From Granulosicoccus antarcticus IMCC3135 (GTDB lineage Bacteria; Pseudomonadota; Gammaproteobacteria; Granulosicoccales; Granulosicoccaceae), in assembly GCF_002215215.1 (NCBI RefSeq), contig NZ_CP018632.1, forward strand, positions 390,001-454,000: a stretch of DNA of 64,000 nucleotides. The letters run 5' to 3'. Below are positions 8,249 to 16,251 of this stretch, piece after piece. The position numbers and the translations under genes were made by a program. The notes below the pieces were generated by a model that was given only the letters and a program-made list of their open reading frames with translations, was not told the origin of the DNA and did not search any database. Numbering within the stretch: the first letter of the stretch is position 1; the number at the start of each line of letters is the position of its first letter.

Positions 8249-9601
8249 TTAAACATGGATTTTTGGCAATGAATTGATCTTCTGCTCGGTGCTGGAAATA
8301 TTGGCCACATGTTGCTCATTAACAGGAGGGGTAGGTGGTCTTTCTGTGCTGTTGCGTATCGCATCAGTCAAGCCTTGTAGCCACTGTCCTTCCAGGCCTC
8401 TGCTCTGTCCGGATTCCGTCAACATTCGCATTAGATCACCCAGCAGGTCGGGAGCTGAATTTCCTTGGCGAGCATATAATTGCCCGTTAATAGTTAAGTT
8501 TTCCGGGTTGTCTTTGATCTGAAGGTATAGTTTGCGAGTAACGCTACCATCAGCAAAGTGCATCTCCAGGGTCATGCCGTCTTCCAGCATACGATAGGCA
8601 CCAAACATGTCACCCGCAATTTCAGCCAATTGTTGCTGGTTGTTTACGACGGCAGTCTGGCTTTCTGCTGTTTGAGAGATTGCAGAAAAGTGATTGCTAA
8701 TACCTTTGGCTGAGCTGATGGAGTGCAGTGCAAAGGAGACTTCAGGCATCAAATCACCATTGGTTGTTAGCGAAGACCGAGTGTTGGTAAATACACCTTC
8801 TGGTGAAAGCTGTAGAGATGTTGTTGTGGTGTTTTTTGAAGAAATTTGAACATCTGCTGTGCGAAAGCTCAGTACTCCAGCTACATCTGCAGGGGATTTT
8901 GGTGATATATCCACCTCCAACCCAGTCAGGCGATTCCACATGCCGGTCGCGGCATCTTGAATTTCATGTACGCCGTCTTCCAGAGATCTCCAAATTGCCC
9001 ATCCATCCCCACTTGTCTGTTCAGAAGGTCCGGTTGGTAGGTCCAATGGAGATGCTTGTAGCTTTGTATAAGCCCAGCCGTTATTCAATAGCAGATAATT
9101 AGATTGAGTGGTTTTTGGACTGCCGGGTGTCTGTGCGCTGGCCTGGGTATATACCGTGTTTATGTCGGCAGCTCTAACAGTAACTGTCTGAACGTTGTTG
9201 GTGGTTTCAATCTCGACTACAACAGAGCTGGATCCCTCAATAGAGTCGATGGCATTCCGGATTTGTTCTACACCGTTTTTGATGGTTTCTGCCTGAGTCA
9301 TGGATACAGAGTTATGACTAGGTTCCGAATCGTTTTCTTCAGATTCCAGAGTAACCATGGCGTCATCATCGATGCCGCTTCGGTTGAGAACATCTTCCAG
9401 GCTCAGGTTCGGTAGTCGAGAGTCCGTTGAGGTCATAATTAATGTGGTGACTGCCGTGTCGGAGTTAATCTGTTGTGAGCTTGATGCAATCACGGTCGAT
9501 GTTCCTTGGGTGTCAGGATCATTGTCGCCAACATTGTTATTGTTGGCCTTTATAGTTGTCAATGTGACAGAGGATGCGGTCACGCTGCTCACTGTACTCA
9601 T
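8249..9601 (-). CDS. Probable T3SS-secreted protein of unknown function
   Basis: From ATG 9601 this is a 450-aa protein. An upstream in-frame TTG at 9634 is possible, but ATG with GAGAT before it looks better. The first 40 residues are rich in Ser, Thr, Val and Asn with no signal peptide, as is typical of T3SS secretion signals. The rest is mixed alpha/beta with a Trp-rich centre (WAIWRSLEDGVHEIQ) and a C-terminal LTESGQSRGLEGQWLQGLTDAIRN helix. I recognise no family. The operator at 9663-9677 and the CRP-like site at 9723-9740 lie directly upstream, and another substrate gene follows on the same strand. The assignment as substrate is inference from this context. Confidence 0.55.
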   Translation of the reverse strand: MSTVSSVTASSVTLTTIKANNNNVGDNDPDTQGTSTVIASSSQQINSDTAVTTLIMTSTDSRLPNLSLEDVLNRSGIDDDAMVTLESEENDSEPSHNSVSMTQAETIKNGVEQIRNAIDSIEGSSSVVVEIETTNNVQTVTVRAADINTVYTQASAQTPGSPKTTQSNYLLLNNGWAYTKLQASPLDLPTGPSEQTSGDGWAIWRSLEDGVHEIQDAATGMWNRLTGLEVDISPKSPADVAGVLSFRTADVQISSKNTTTTSLQLSPEGVFTNTRSSLTTNGDLMPEVSFALHSISSAKGISNHFSAISQTAESQTAVVNNQQQLAEIAGDMFGAYRMLEDGMTLEMHFADGSVTRKLYLQIKDNPENLTINGQLYARQGNSAPDLLGDLMRMLTESGQSRGLEGQWLQGLTDAIRNSTERPPTPPVNEQHVANISSTEQKINSLPKIHV

Positions 9602-9662
9602 CCGAAATATCTCAATATTGCGAGTTATACACAAGTGTCGCTAAATTATGAGTGCCTGACAA

Positions 9663-9677
9663 TTAGGGTAAACCCTT
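9663..9677 (-). promoter_or_regulatory. T3SS-regulon operator candidate (site 3)
   Basis: Minus-strand reading is AAGGGTTTACCCTAA. It is centred about 70 nt before ATG 9601. A CATAAT box follows 14 nt downstream of the CCCT half and could be the -10. The same core recurs at five other sites in the window. Confidence 0.65.
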
Positions 9678-9722
9678 GTATTTGCTAATGGTAAGGCAAA
9701 AAACCAGCTCAAAGCATACAAT

Positions 9723-9740
9723 ATGTGACGCGAGTCACAT
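9723..9740. promoter_or_regulatory. CRP/FNR-family binding site candidate
   Basis: ATGTGACGCGAGTCACAT is a perfect 18-bp palindrome carrying the CRP consensus TGTGA-N6-TCACA. It lies about 50 nt upstream of operator site 3 on the promoter side of the 450-aa substrate gene. This suggests that a CRP/Vfr/Clp-type regulator co-controls that gene. An FNR site would be TTGAT-N4-ATCAA, which does not fit. Confidence 0.6.
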
Positions 9741-9833
9741 GTTGGGTGGGGTGTCGCGATGATCTGATATCGGCGAATGTATGCAATATCAGTAATCAAG
9801 AGGATCCTTCTATCAAGGAGAGGTCGAGGCGCT

Positions 9834-10055
9834 TTATGTCTCTCTGTTGATTTCAACAAGAGTGCTATTTGGACTAGTGGCTGTGAGAATGATGCCATCG
9901 TTTCTAAAATTACTGCTAGCACGCTCATCCGAAGTAGGGATTTTCGGATCATCAGGCAGTTGCTCGTCGCCAATGCTACTGCCTCTGTTGCAAGCGCTGA
10001 TAAGTATTAGAGTGGTCGACAGTAGGGCCAGAGTATTTTGTGGTTGTGTGGGATT
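9834..10055 (-). pseudogene. N-terminal remnant of a third TolB-like lipoprotein
   Basis: The frame reads a lipoprotein signal without a usable start codon (LALLSTTLILISAC, then a polar linker). It continues into DGIILTATSPNSTLVEINRET and a stop at 9834-9836. This matches the N-terminal organisation of the paralogue at 5844-7067 (GSIVISGYTDINGARANLN). A TGA codon closes the frame just upstream and there is no ATG, GTG or TTG before the signal. After the stop, the next frame continues plausibly for 14 codons, suggesting a frameshift. It is a decayed copy. Confidence 0.6.
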
Positions 10056-10341
10056 TCAGAAAATATTCGCATTTAGATAGGCTCCTATTTTATAGGAGAC
10101 TACTTTACATGCTGTCGAAAAATCTATCTGTGTACACGCTATAAATACGATTCGAAAATTTCAGGGCATAAGGAATTCCTATAATCGAAGTGTCGTTAGA
10201 GGCCAAGTTACCAGGTGAATGAATGCTGATTGACAGATTTGATTATTACAACTTGTGATGACGCGCACTAGTGCAGGAATAAACGCGAGAGCATGAGACT
10301 GGATTATCTCAGTGAGCGCAGCTGCGTAAAAATGTCGAAAT
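10056..10341. other. Intergenic region before the RTX gene
   Basis: This AT-rich segment has no gene that I can support. CTCCTAT-TTT-ATAGGAG at 10082-10098 is a perfect 7-bp inverted repeat, but it lacks a T-run. The operator of the RTX gene begins at 10342. Confidence 0.5.
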
Positions 10342-10359
10342 ACTAGGGTTTGCCCTAAT
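10342..10359 (+). promoter_or_regulatory. T3SS-regulon operator candidate (site 4)
   Basis: ACTAGGGTTTGCCCTAAT is preceded by GAAAT and followed 11 nt after CCCT by CAGATT, the same spacing as at site 1. It lies about 80 nt before the start of the RTX-repeat gene at 10440. Confidence 0.7.
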
Positions 10360-10439
10360 TACATTCGCAGATTTGTTGTGTTGAAATTACTGACACTAAG
10401 CAACAAGCCTATCGAAATGGGCATACAGGGAGAAGTAGC

Positions 10440-11597
10440 ATGGGTTTTTCATCACTAATAAAGCCGTTTGTGGAAGCACACAGGACGTTTTCAGTATCAG
10501 GAATGGGAAACGGTCAGTACAACACCAACGGTGATTCCATGAAATCCCTTCTTAGGCAATCCCAGGATTTGAGGATCATAACGAAAGGCGAGGAAGCTTC
10601 AAAATTTGTCACGACAGACGGTCAAATTGTTATCAAGCCAAATGAGAATGGTGATGACAAAATTTCAGTCAAAGAGCACGACGATGGCTCAGTGACAGTC
10701 ACTGTTAACGGAGAGGATATAGACCTGACTGCGGCTGAGGCTGAAAATTTCACGATCGAAGCTGGCGAAGGTAACGATACGATCATGGTAGAGCTGGAGA
10801 ACAGTGAAGGTCTTGACGGTATGACTCTCGACGGTGGGAATGGTAACGATCACATCGATGGTGGCAATGGCGACGAAACCGTCATTGGTGGTAATGGCAA
10901 CGATACTATCGATGCCCGTGGTGGCAATGACGAGATATTTGGTGGTGACGGGAACGACACCATCAATGGTGGTAGTGGTGACGACACAGTGTATGGAGGT
11001 AAAGGCAATGACGTTATCAAGACGGGTTCAGGCAATGACATTGTTCTGGGTGGTTTTGGTAATGACGATATCAACTCGGGTACCGGTGACGATAAGGTTT
11101 ATGGCGGCATTGGCAACGACACTATCAACACGAGTGAAGGAGATGACACTGTCTTTGGTGAGTCTGGCAACGACACTATTAATACTGGACTGGGTAATGA
11201 TTTGGTCATTGGTGGAGAGGGGAATGACACCATTGATGCTGGTGACGGTGACAATACTGTTTTCGGAGAAGGGGGTAATGACGTCATCACAGCCGGTGAT
11301 GGTAAAGATACGGTTTATGGCGGTAACGGCAACGACACCATCGACGCTGGTGACGGTGATAACACGATTGTCGGTGGCAAGGGTCACGACGATATAGCTG
11401 CCGGTGATGACAATGACAGACTGTATGGCAACCAGGGCAGAGACACTATCAGTGCTGGTAAGGGTAACGATTCTATCTGGGGTGGGCGTGACAAGGATCA
11501 CATCTACACCGGTGGTGGTGAAGATTTAGTAGGAAATACCAGTAATGGCTGGTTTCGCAGTCCTGACGTTGTGAGCGAGCTGTCGCCTGAGTCATAA
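10440..11597 (+). CDS. Short RTX beta-roll protein, probable T3SS-regulon member
   Basis: The 385-aa acidic protein has about 125 non-repetitive residues, then about 26 consecutive calcium-binding nonapeptides of the GGxGxDxxx type (GGNGNDTID, GGSGDDTVY, GGKGNDVIK) to about residue 365. Such repeats fold as a Ca2+-loaded beta-roll outside the cell. There is no catalytic domain and no signal peptide. Most RTX proteins leave through type I secretion, but no type I exporter lies nearby. Instead the gene has a T3SS-type operator (10342) and sits among probable T3SS substrates. The N-terminus (MGFSSLIKPF) resembles FSSITKPF in the next gene's product. Whether it is exported by the T3SS is inference. 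Confidence 0.8.
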   Translation: MGFSSLIKPFVEAHRTFSVSGMGNGQYNTNGDSMKSLLRQSQDLRIITKGEEASKFVTTDGQIVIKPNENGDDKISVKEHDDGSVTVTVNGEDIDLTAAEAENFTIEAGEGNDTIMVELENSEGLDGMTLDGGNGNDHIDGGNGDETVIGGNGNDTIDARGGNDEIFGGDGNDTINGGSGDDTVYGGKGNDVIKTGSGNDIVLGGFGNDDINSGTGDDKVYGGIGNDTINTSEGDDTVFGESGNDTINTGLGNDLVIGGEGNDTIDAGDGDNTVFGEGGNDVITAGDGKDTVYGGNGNDTIDAGDGDNTIVGGKGHDDIAAGDDNDRLYGNQGRDTISAGKGNDSIWGGRDKDHIYTGGGEDLVGNTSNGWFRSPDVVSELSPES

Positions 11598-11750
11598 GTG
11601 GTTATTGATGCTATCAGGGTGGCTAGTAGATAGGTTTCATATTGCGAGGTTGGACGCTTTGTGATTACTGATAATCAACTTTAGATGGCGAGCCATTGTG
11701 GTTCGCCGTTTTCATTTGCAATATTCAAAAGTGCAACTTTATTTGTAAAT

Positions 11751-11768
11751 ACTAGGGTTTTCCCTACT
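11751..11768 (+). promoter_or_regulatory. T3SS-regulon operator candidate (site 5)
   Basis: ACTAGGGTTTTCCCTACT is preceded by AAAT and followed 9 nt after CCCT by CAGATT. It lies 55 nt before ATG 11823. This placement argues that the true start of the 817-aa gene is 11823, because an earlier in-frame ATG at 11685 would put the operator inside the coding region. Confidence 0.7.
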
Positions 11769-11822
11769 TACGAACAGATTAAAGAAGCGGTAGGCTGCTT
11801 TCATCAAATAGGAGATACCGCC

Positions 11823-14276
11823 ATGAATCCAGTTTCCTCCCGCGTTGTTCATGCCCATAAAGCGCAGAGCTCTCTGACTAGTGCCAAAGCAGCTGGTTCT
11901 GTCTCAGGTGCGGAGGATGCTCGCAATACTGCTAACTCGGCTTCTACAGTAAGCAGTGGTTCTGTGTTGCGTGCACTGGATGATCAATCCAGACAGCGTG
12001 CTTTGTCCGGAGGTAGAGAAGAATCTGCTGCGCCTTCCAAAGAGAATGAGTCTGCAACATCAGAGGCTTCCAGTTCTCAGGCAGGAGCGGGATCGGTCTC
12101 TGATGTTGCAATCAGCGCCGGCATTGCCTCCGATACTTCTGGCCTCGAAGCTGCAAAGTCAGCTATGAAGAACAACCTGATTGAATTAGCATCGGATCCG
12201 GAAGCTTTCCACAGTGCACTGGAAAAGAGTTTTGGTGCTGATTACGACAAAGCCGAAGCCGAAACAATCCGCCAGCAAGTTCTGGAAGGCGACTTCAGCT
12301 GGATGCCAAATATTGAGGTCGTTGACGAGTCCGTGCTGCAGGACCAATCGGGTCAGCAAGGCGAGGGCGCCGCTCTGGGTGCTTATAGCAAGGATAACGA
12401 CACAATCTATATTAGCCAGCAATTACTGGATTCAGACCCGAGCAAGGCCATTGATATCTTGACCGAAGAAGTGGGTCATGGCCTGGATGCTCGCCTCAAC
12501 ACTTCGGACGCTGCTGGCGATGAAGGTGACATTTTTTCAAGACTTGTTGGTGGTGAAAATATTTCCGAGTCAGAGTTGGTAGAGCTCAAGTCCGAGAATG
12601 ATAGCGGCACTATCGTTGTCGAGGGTAAGGAGGTTGAAGTGGAATATGGCTTTTTTAGCAGTATTACAAAGCCGTTCAAAAAGGCTTTTGATGCTGTCAA
12701 GGATATCGGAAAAAAAGTCATTGACACTGTTAAAGATGTAGGCCAAAAAGTTGTTGATACTGTAAAGGATGTTGCCGAGAAGACTTGGGACGGTATCAAG
12801 AGTGTTGGCAAGAAAATTCTGGAAAGCAAGCTAATAGGCCAAATCATGATGGTCGCGCAGTTCATTCCGATCCCTATCGTACAGCTGATTGCCAAAGGCT
12901 ATTCATTGGTCAAAGCTGCGTATCAAGTGGGGCTTGGTATCAAGAATGGTAGTGTTGGTATGATTCTCGGCGGTGTTGCTGGTGTCGCTGGTGGTGTCGC
13001 AGGAATGGGGCAGGCGTTAGGCGCGTCAGTATCGTTCGTGAAAACGGCCACAACAATCGCTAATGGTGCGCGTACAGTAGGTGCTGCCTATACAGCCGTT
13101 TCAGAGAAAAACTTTGCAGCGGCAGCAGGGCTTGCCAGTCAGGCCTTTGGTGGTCAGGGCACTGATGTTGGACGTGCATTCAGTACGGCCCAAAGTGTCG
13201 CCACTGGTGTAGAGCAGTACAAAAATGGAGATGCTCTAGGAGCGCTGAGCACTGGCCTGTCGGCGAGCTGGGGTGACAATATCAAGAATAGCAAGACCTA
13301 CCAGGCTATTTCAGAGAATGTGTCAACTGTCAGCAATATTGTCAGTGCCGTTAAAGATGGCAACATGGAAGCTGCAGCCGGCACATTCTTGAGCAACTAT
13401 GGCGAAGACCTGGGTATCTCCTCTGCCAATCAGAGCAGTATCAAGGAGTGGGCCGGTGTGATTGAGAAGGTCTATGACGCCAAAGAAGCGGTGTCAAATA
13501 AAGATTATCTTGGAGCTGTCGGGCAGGCGGCAGATGCATTAGGCATCCCCTTGACGGCGGAGAATAAGCAACGATTGGATAGTGCTTTCGCTATACGTGA
13601 ATCGGTGATTGAGAATAAATTTTCTGATGCATTCCGTCATGCAGCCACTCTATCGAATCTGTCGGGCGAGCAAGGCCTGGGCACCAATTTTGTGAGTATG
13701 GCTGATGGAATTGACAGTGTTAACACAGTTGTTGAGCAGTACAAGCAAGGAGATATTCAAGGCGCAGTTAGTGCTGGGTTATCGGGCTTGGGTGACAATG
13801 TCAAGTCTACTAAAATCTATCAGGCCATTTCTGATAACGTGCCTGTTGTTGGTAGTATCGTCAACGCTGTCAAGGGCGGTGATATACAGGCTGCTGCCGG
13901 TACGTTCTTGAGCAACTATGGCGAAGATCTGGGTATTTCTTCTGCCAACCAGAGCAGTATCAATGAGTGGGCGGGCGTGATCGAGAAGGTCTATGATGCC
14001 AGCGAAGCGGTATCAGATAAAGATTATTCCGAAGCAATCGAGCAGGCGGCAGGCGCCTTGGGTATACCTTTGACGGCCGAGAATCAACAGCGATTGGACA
14101 GTGCCTTTGCCATACGCACATCCGTAGGCGAATCTAAATTCGCAGATGCATTCCGTCATGCAGCAGCGTTGTCCAATCTGTCGGGCGAGCAACGTCTGGG
14201 TGACAAGTTTGTGAGCATGGCTGATGTGCTCGATGCTCTGCTGGGGAGTAACCAAGTAGTGAATGAGGCAGCATAG
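11823..14276 (+). CDS. Probable T3SS effector/translocon protein with EEVGH domain and tandem repeats
   Basis: From ATG 11823 the protein is 817 aa. Residues 1-100 are Ser/Ala-rich and disordered, like a T3SS signal region. Residues about 205-260 match a module known from RTX-type exoproteins (ILTEEVGHGLDARLN, then AGDEGDIFSRLV). The EEVGH at 215-219 is a variant of the HExxH zinc motif in which the first His is Glu. An amphipathic stretch with VKDxGKKVxDTVKDV repeats follows (about 285-330). Then come hydrophobic Gly/Ala segments (GMILGGVAGVAGGVAGMGQA) that could insert in membranes, and finally two 174-residue repeats (from about residue 465 and 639). The operator at 11751 fits this start. 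Role in host-cell interaction is inferred from context. Confidence 0.65.
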   Translation: MNPVSSRVVHAHKAQSSLTSAKAAGSVSGAEDARNTANSASTVSSGSVLRALDDQSRQRALSGGREESAAPSKENESATSEASSSQAGAGSVSDVAISAGIASDTSGLEAAKSAMKNNLIELASDPEAFHSALEKSFGADYDKAEAETIRQQVLEGDFSWMPNIEVVDESVLQDQSGQQGEGAALGAYSKDNDTIYISQQLLDSDPSKAIDILTEEVGHGLDARLNTSDAAGDEGDIFSRLVGGENISESELVELKSENDSGTIVVEGKEVEVEYGFFSSITKPFKKAFDAVKDIGKKVIDTVKDVGQKVVDTVKDVAEKTWDGIKSVGKKILESKLIGQIMMVAQFIPIPIVQLIAKGYSLVKAAYQVGLGIKNGSVGMILGGVAGVAGGVAGMGQALGASVSFVKTATTIANGARTVGAAYTAVSEKNFAAAAGLASQAFGGQGTDVGRAFSTAQSVATGVEQYKNGDALGALSTGLSASWGDNIKNSKTYQAISENVSTVSNIVSAVKDGNMEAAAGTFLSNYGEDLGISSANQSSIKEWAGVIEKVYDAKEAVSNKDYLGAVGQAADALGIPLTAENKQRLDSAFAIRESVIENKFSDAFRHAATLSNLSGEQGLGTNFVSMADGIDSVNTVVEQYKQGDIQGAVSAGLSGLGDNVKSTKIYQAISDNVPVVGSIVNAVKGGDIQAAAGTFLSNYGEDLGISSANQSSINEWAGVIEKVYDASEAVSDKDYSEAIEQAAGALGIPLTAENQQRLDSAFAIRTSVGESKFADAFRHAAALSNLSGEQRLGDKFVSMADVLDALLGSNQVVNEAA
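13215..14240 (+). repeat. Two tandem 522-bp coding repeats
   Basis: The second copy starts exactly 522 bp (174 codons) after the first: QYKNGDALGALS at 13215 and QYKQGDIQGAVS at 13737. Long blocks are nearly identical in protein, for example AAAGTFLSNYGEDLGISSAN and LGIPLTAENxQRLDSAFAIR. The second copy is slightly shorter at its C-terminal end. This is intragenic duplication within the 817-aa protein. Confidence 0.93.
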
Positions 14277-14304
14277 AACTACTACCCTCTCACGGTTCCA
14301 TGTG

Positions 14305-14586
14305 TCACTGAGTGTTGGGTTGTGTGGGGGTCATGGCAATGGGTTTCTGGTCTATAACAGAAATTCCATTTGCCGTGACTCCGAGTAGGTAGGTCTTGCC
14401 GTCACACTCAACCAGTACGATCTTCTCGCGAGTACTTAAGGGCAAGGTGTGAGTCAGCCTGATTCGATTGTTACCTAGTTTGCCGCCATTCAATCGCGAT
14501 AGAAGGCGAATGGCAAACCAGGCCAGAACCAGTACCAGTACCAGTGCCGCTAGCGTAAACAGTAAAGTGGTAGGAAATGTGTTCAT
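14305..14586 (-). CDS. FliO-like T3SS export apparatus protein
   Basis: From ATG 14586 this is a 93-aa protein: one N-terminal membrane helix (LLFTLAALVLVLVLAWFAIRLL), then a cytoplasmic domain with the FliO pattern (lsTREKIVLVECDGKTYLLGVTANGISVI). FliO helps assemble the FliP/FliR core in flagella. It directly follows sctU on the same strand, suggesting co-transcription. Non-flagellar T3SS normally lack a FliO, and no flagellar genes are visible here, so this is unusual. A longer frame exists upstream but would overlap sctU. The family call rests on topology and the C-terminal motif. Confidence 0.7.
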   Translation of the reverse strand: MNTFPTTLLFTLAALVLVLVLAWFAIRLLSRLNGGKLGNNRIRLTHTLPLSTREKIVLVECDGKTYLLGVTANGISVIDQKPIAMTPTQPNTQ

Positions 14587-14638
14587 TGGTGGTGTGCTTG
14601 TGGTCAGCTGCGTAAGGGGGGTCAGTAGCCTTGAAGCT

Positions 14639-15859
14639 TTACGACGGGGTGTTATCTGGATGCTGAGCAGGGGGTTGAGTTGCAAAGAGCTCCAGCTCAG
14701 GTGGGTACTGACTCAAGTCTTCACCGGGTGGTGGTAGAGTCTTTGGCACGCCATTCTGGTTTCTCTCGACACTGCTTGTTTTCCAGCTTGCATGAGGGTC
14801 GAGTTTTTCGCGTGTTTGTCGAGCCCAAAGAATTATTTCTGCAACTACGTCAAACAATTCCCGAGGAACGACATCTCCTTCTTCGACGTCATTCAGTAAT
14901 TGGCGAGCTAGTTGTTGATTTCGCAATACGGGGACATGGGCTTCGTGGGCGGCATCGCGCATGGCGCGCGCATTTTCATCTTGCGCCATGGCTGTGATTG
15001 TAGGCACTGGCATTTCATCTTTGTCGTAGCGAATGGCAATAGCAATATGCGTCGGATTCACAACGAGTACAGATGCCGAGCGTGCAGCCCCATTGGCACT
15101 TTCCTGAGACCATTCCTGTTGCAATTGTCTCCGTTGCCCCTTGAGCATGGGGTCGCCTTCGTTATCTTTATGCTCTTTCTTGATGTCACTGATGCTCATG
15201 CGCATCTTTTTGGCATATGCATAGTGTTGATAAGCAGCATCTAGGGCCATAATGGCCAGGAATACGCCGAGCGTCCAGCCAAAAAGCATGATGCACATTG
15301 ACTTGATGGCAATCAGGATCAGCATGGGATCGTTGGCTGGCAGCTTGATCAGCTCTTGAAGTGCGGCCGCGATAGTGAACCAGGCAATGGTGCCTAATAC
15401 TGCAGTTTTGCCGAGGCTTTTCATCAGTTCAACGAAGTTGTCCATGCTGAACATCTTCTTTATTCCTGCTGCAGGGCTCAGATTTGATAGCTTTGGCTGA
15501 ATTTTATCAAAAGCAAAAATCGGCCCAGTCTGCAAAAATTCAATTAGCATTCCGAACAGGGCGATTGGTAATAAAATCGTAGCGCTGATCAGCAAAAATG
15601 TCTTAACCGCTTTTTGTGTCAGCGATTGAGCCAAAGTTTCAAAAGGCAAATCATGGTGGGCAATTGCCTCGATAGTCAGGTCCACCAGCTGTTCAATGCT
15701 GTGGTCCATTGCGAAGATGATCAACACCATAGTGAAGGCCAATCCCAGGGTGCCGGTCATATCCTTGCTTTTGGGAATATCACCCCGCTTCCTGGCATCG
15801 CGTAAGCGTTTAGAGGTTGCCGGTTCGGTCTTTTCCCCGCTGTTTTGATCGTCGGACAC
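14639..15859 (-). CDS. sctU: T3SS export apparatus switch protein SctU (FlhB/YscU family)
   Basis: The 406-aa protein has the family N-terminus (GEKTEPATSKRLRDARKRG), four membrane helices between about 35 and 215, a charged linker and the autocleavage motif NPTH at 268-271. The C-terminal cytoplasmic domain controls the switch from needle to translocator export. The C-terminal tail of about 50 residues (Pro-rich) is longer than usual. It is encoded divergently from the main T3SS operon with the FliO-like gene just downstream. All key residues are present. Confidence 0.96.
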   Translation of the reverse strand: MSDDQNSGEKTEPATSKRLRDARKRGDIPKSKDMTGTLGLAFTMVLIIFAMDHSIEQLVDLTIEAIAHHDLPFETLAQSLTQKAVKTFLLISATILLPIALFGMLIEFLQTGPIFAFDKIQPKLSNLSPAAGIKKMFSMDNFVELMKSLGKTAVLGTIAWFTIAAALQELIKLPANDPMLILIAIKSMCIMLFGWTLGVFLAIMALDAAYQHYAYAKKMRMSISDIKKEHKDNEGDPMLKGQRRQLQQEWSQESANGAARSASVLVVNPTHIAIAIRYDKDEMPVPTITAMAQDENARAMRDAAHEAHVPVLRNQQLARQLLNDVEEGDVVPRELFDVVAEIILWARQTREKLDPHASWKTSSVERNQNGVPKTLPPPGEDLSQYPPELELFATQPPAQHPDNTPS

Positions 15860-16190
15860 GAGAAGATTGAATCATGTGGGGGTTGGAGCGTGACGCTATC
15901 ACATAATCAAATAATGAGAATACGCTACTTCACGCATTGTTTGTTCATTTGTGTGATGCAGGTCTCTGTTTTATTTCTTTGTTTGTATCTACTCAATATA
16001 GTGTCACGCATGTGGTGCGTTTCAACTTATCATTGCTGATGCAAATTCCGGAGCTGAGACAATGCAACTCTAAACTTTACGGGGCTGTCATGTGGATCTG
16101 TCTGTATTTATAGTGTTTTGTCTCAATTGACTTTACACTTTCCGGTAGTAGTGGCGATGCTTTGCATCATGGATGTATGCGCAGTTTTAA
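15860..16190. other. Divergent promoter region between sctU and sctV
   Basis: About 390 bp separate the two divergent T3SS transcription units. It is AT-rich with no supported gene. No copy of the ACTAGGGTT-type operator is present, so apparatus genes and substrate genes are probably not controlled in the same way. A TTGACT element near 16127 is a possible -35 but lacks a good -10 partner. Confidence 0.5.
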
Positions 16191-16205
16191 AAGGAGTTTT
16201 TTGCA

Positions 16206-16244
16206 GTGAGTCAGCATTACTTTAACGGCAGGTTCAGCGGGTGA
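16206..16244 (+). CDS. Possible 12-aa upstream peptide before sctV
   Basis: AAGGAG at 16191-16196 is a strong Shine-Dalgarno element nine bases before GTG 16206. The frame encodes VSQHYFNGRFSG and stops at 16242-16244, eight bases before the sctV ATG in another frame. sctV itself has only a weak ribosome-binding site, so translation of this short frame could feed sctV by coupling. Evidence is positional only. Confidence 0.3.
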   Translation: MSQHYFNGRFSG

Positions 16245-16251
16245 CTTACTC

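Noticed and set aside
10082-10098. Perfect 7-bp hairpin CTCCTAT-TTT-ATAGGAG
   Set aside because: No T-run on either side and no gene ends there; not enough to call a terminator or operator.
10834-11501. Several 60-187 codon frames inside the RTX gene on both strands
   Set aside because: They are frame shadows of the repetitive GGxGxD coding sequence.
11685-11822. Upstream extension of the 817-aa gene by 46 codons
   Set aside because: The extension would contain the operator at 11751-11768, and its residues look non-coding; ATG 11823 is preferred.
16151-16166. Sigma-54 promoter (TGGCGATGCTTTGC) before sctV
   Set aside because: The GG-GC spacing is nine bases instead of the required ten, so it should not function.
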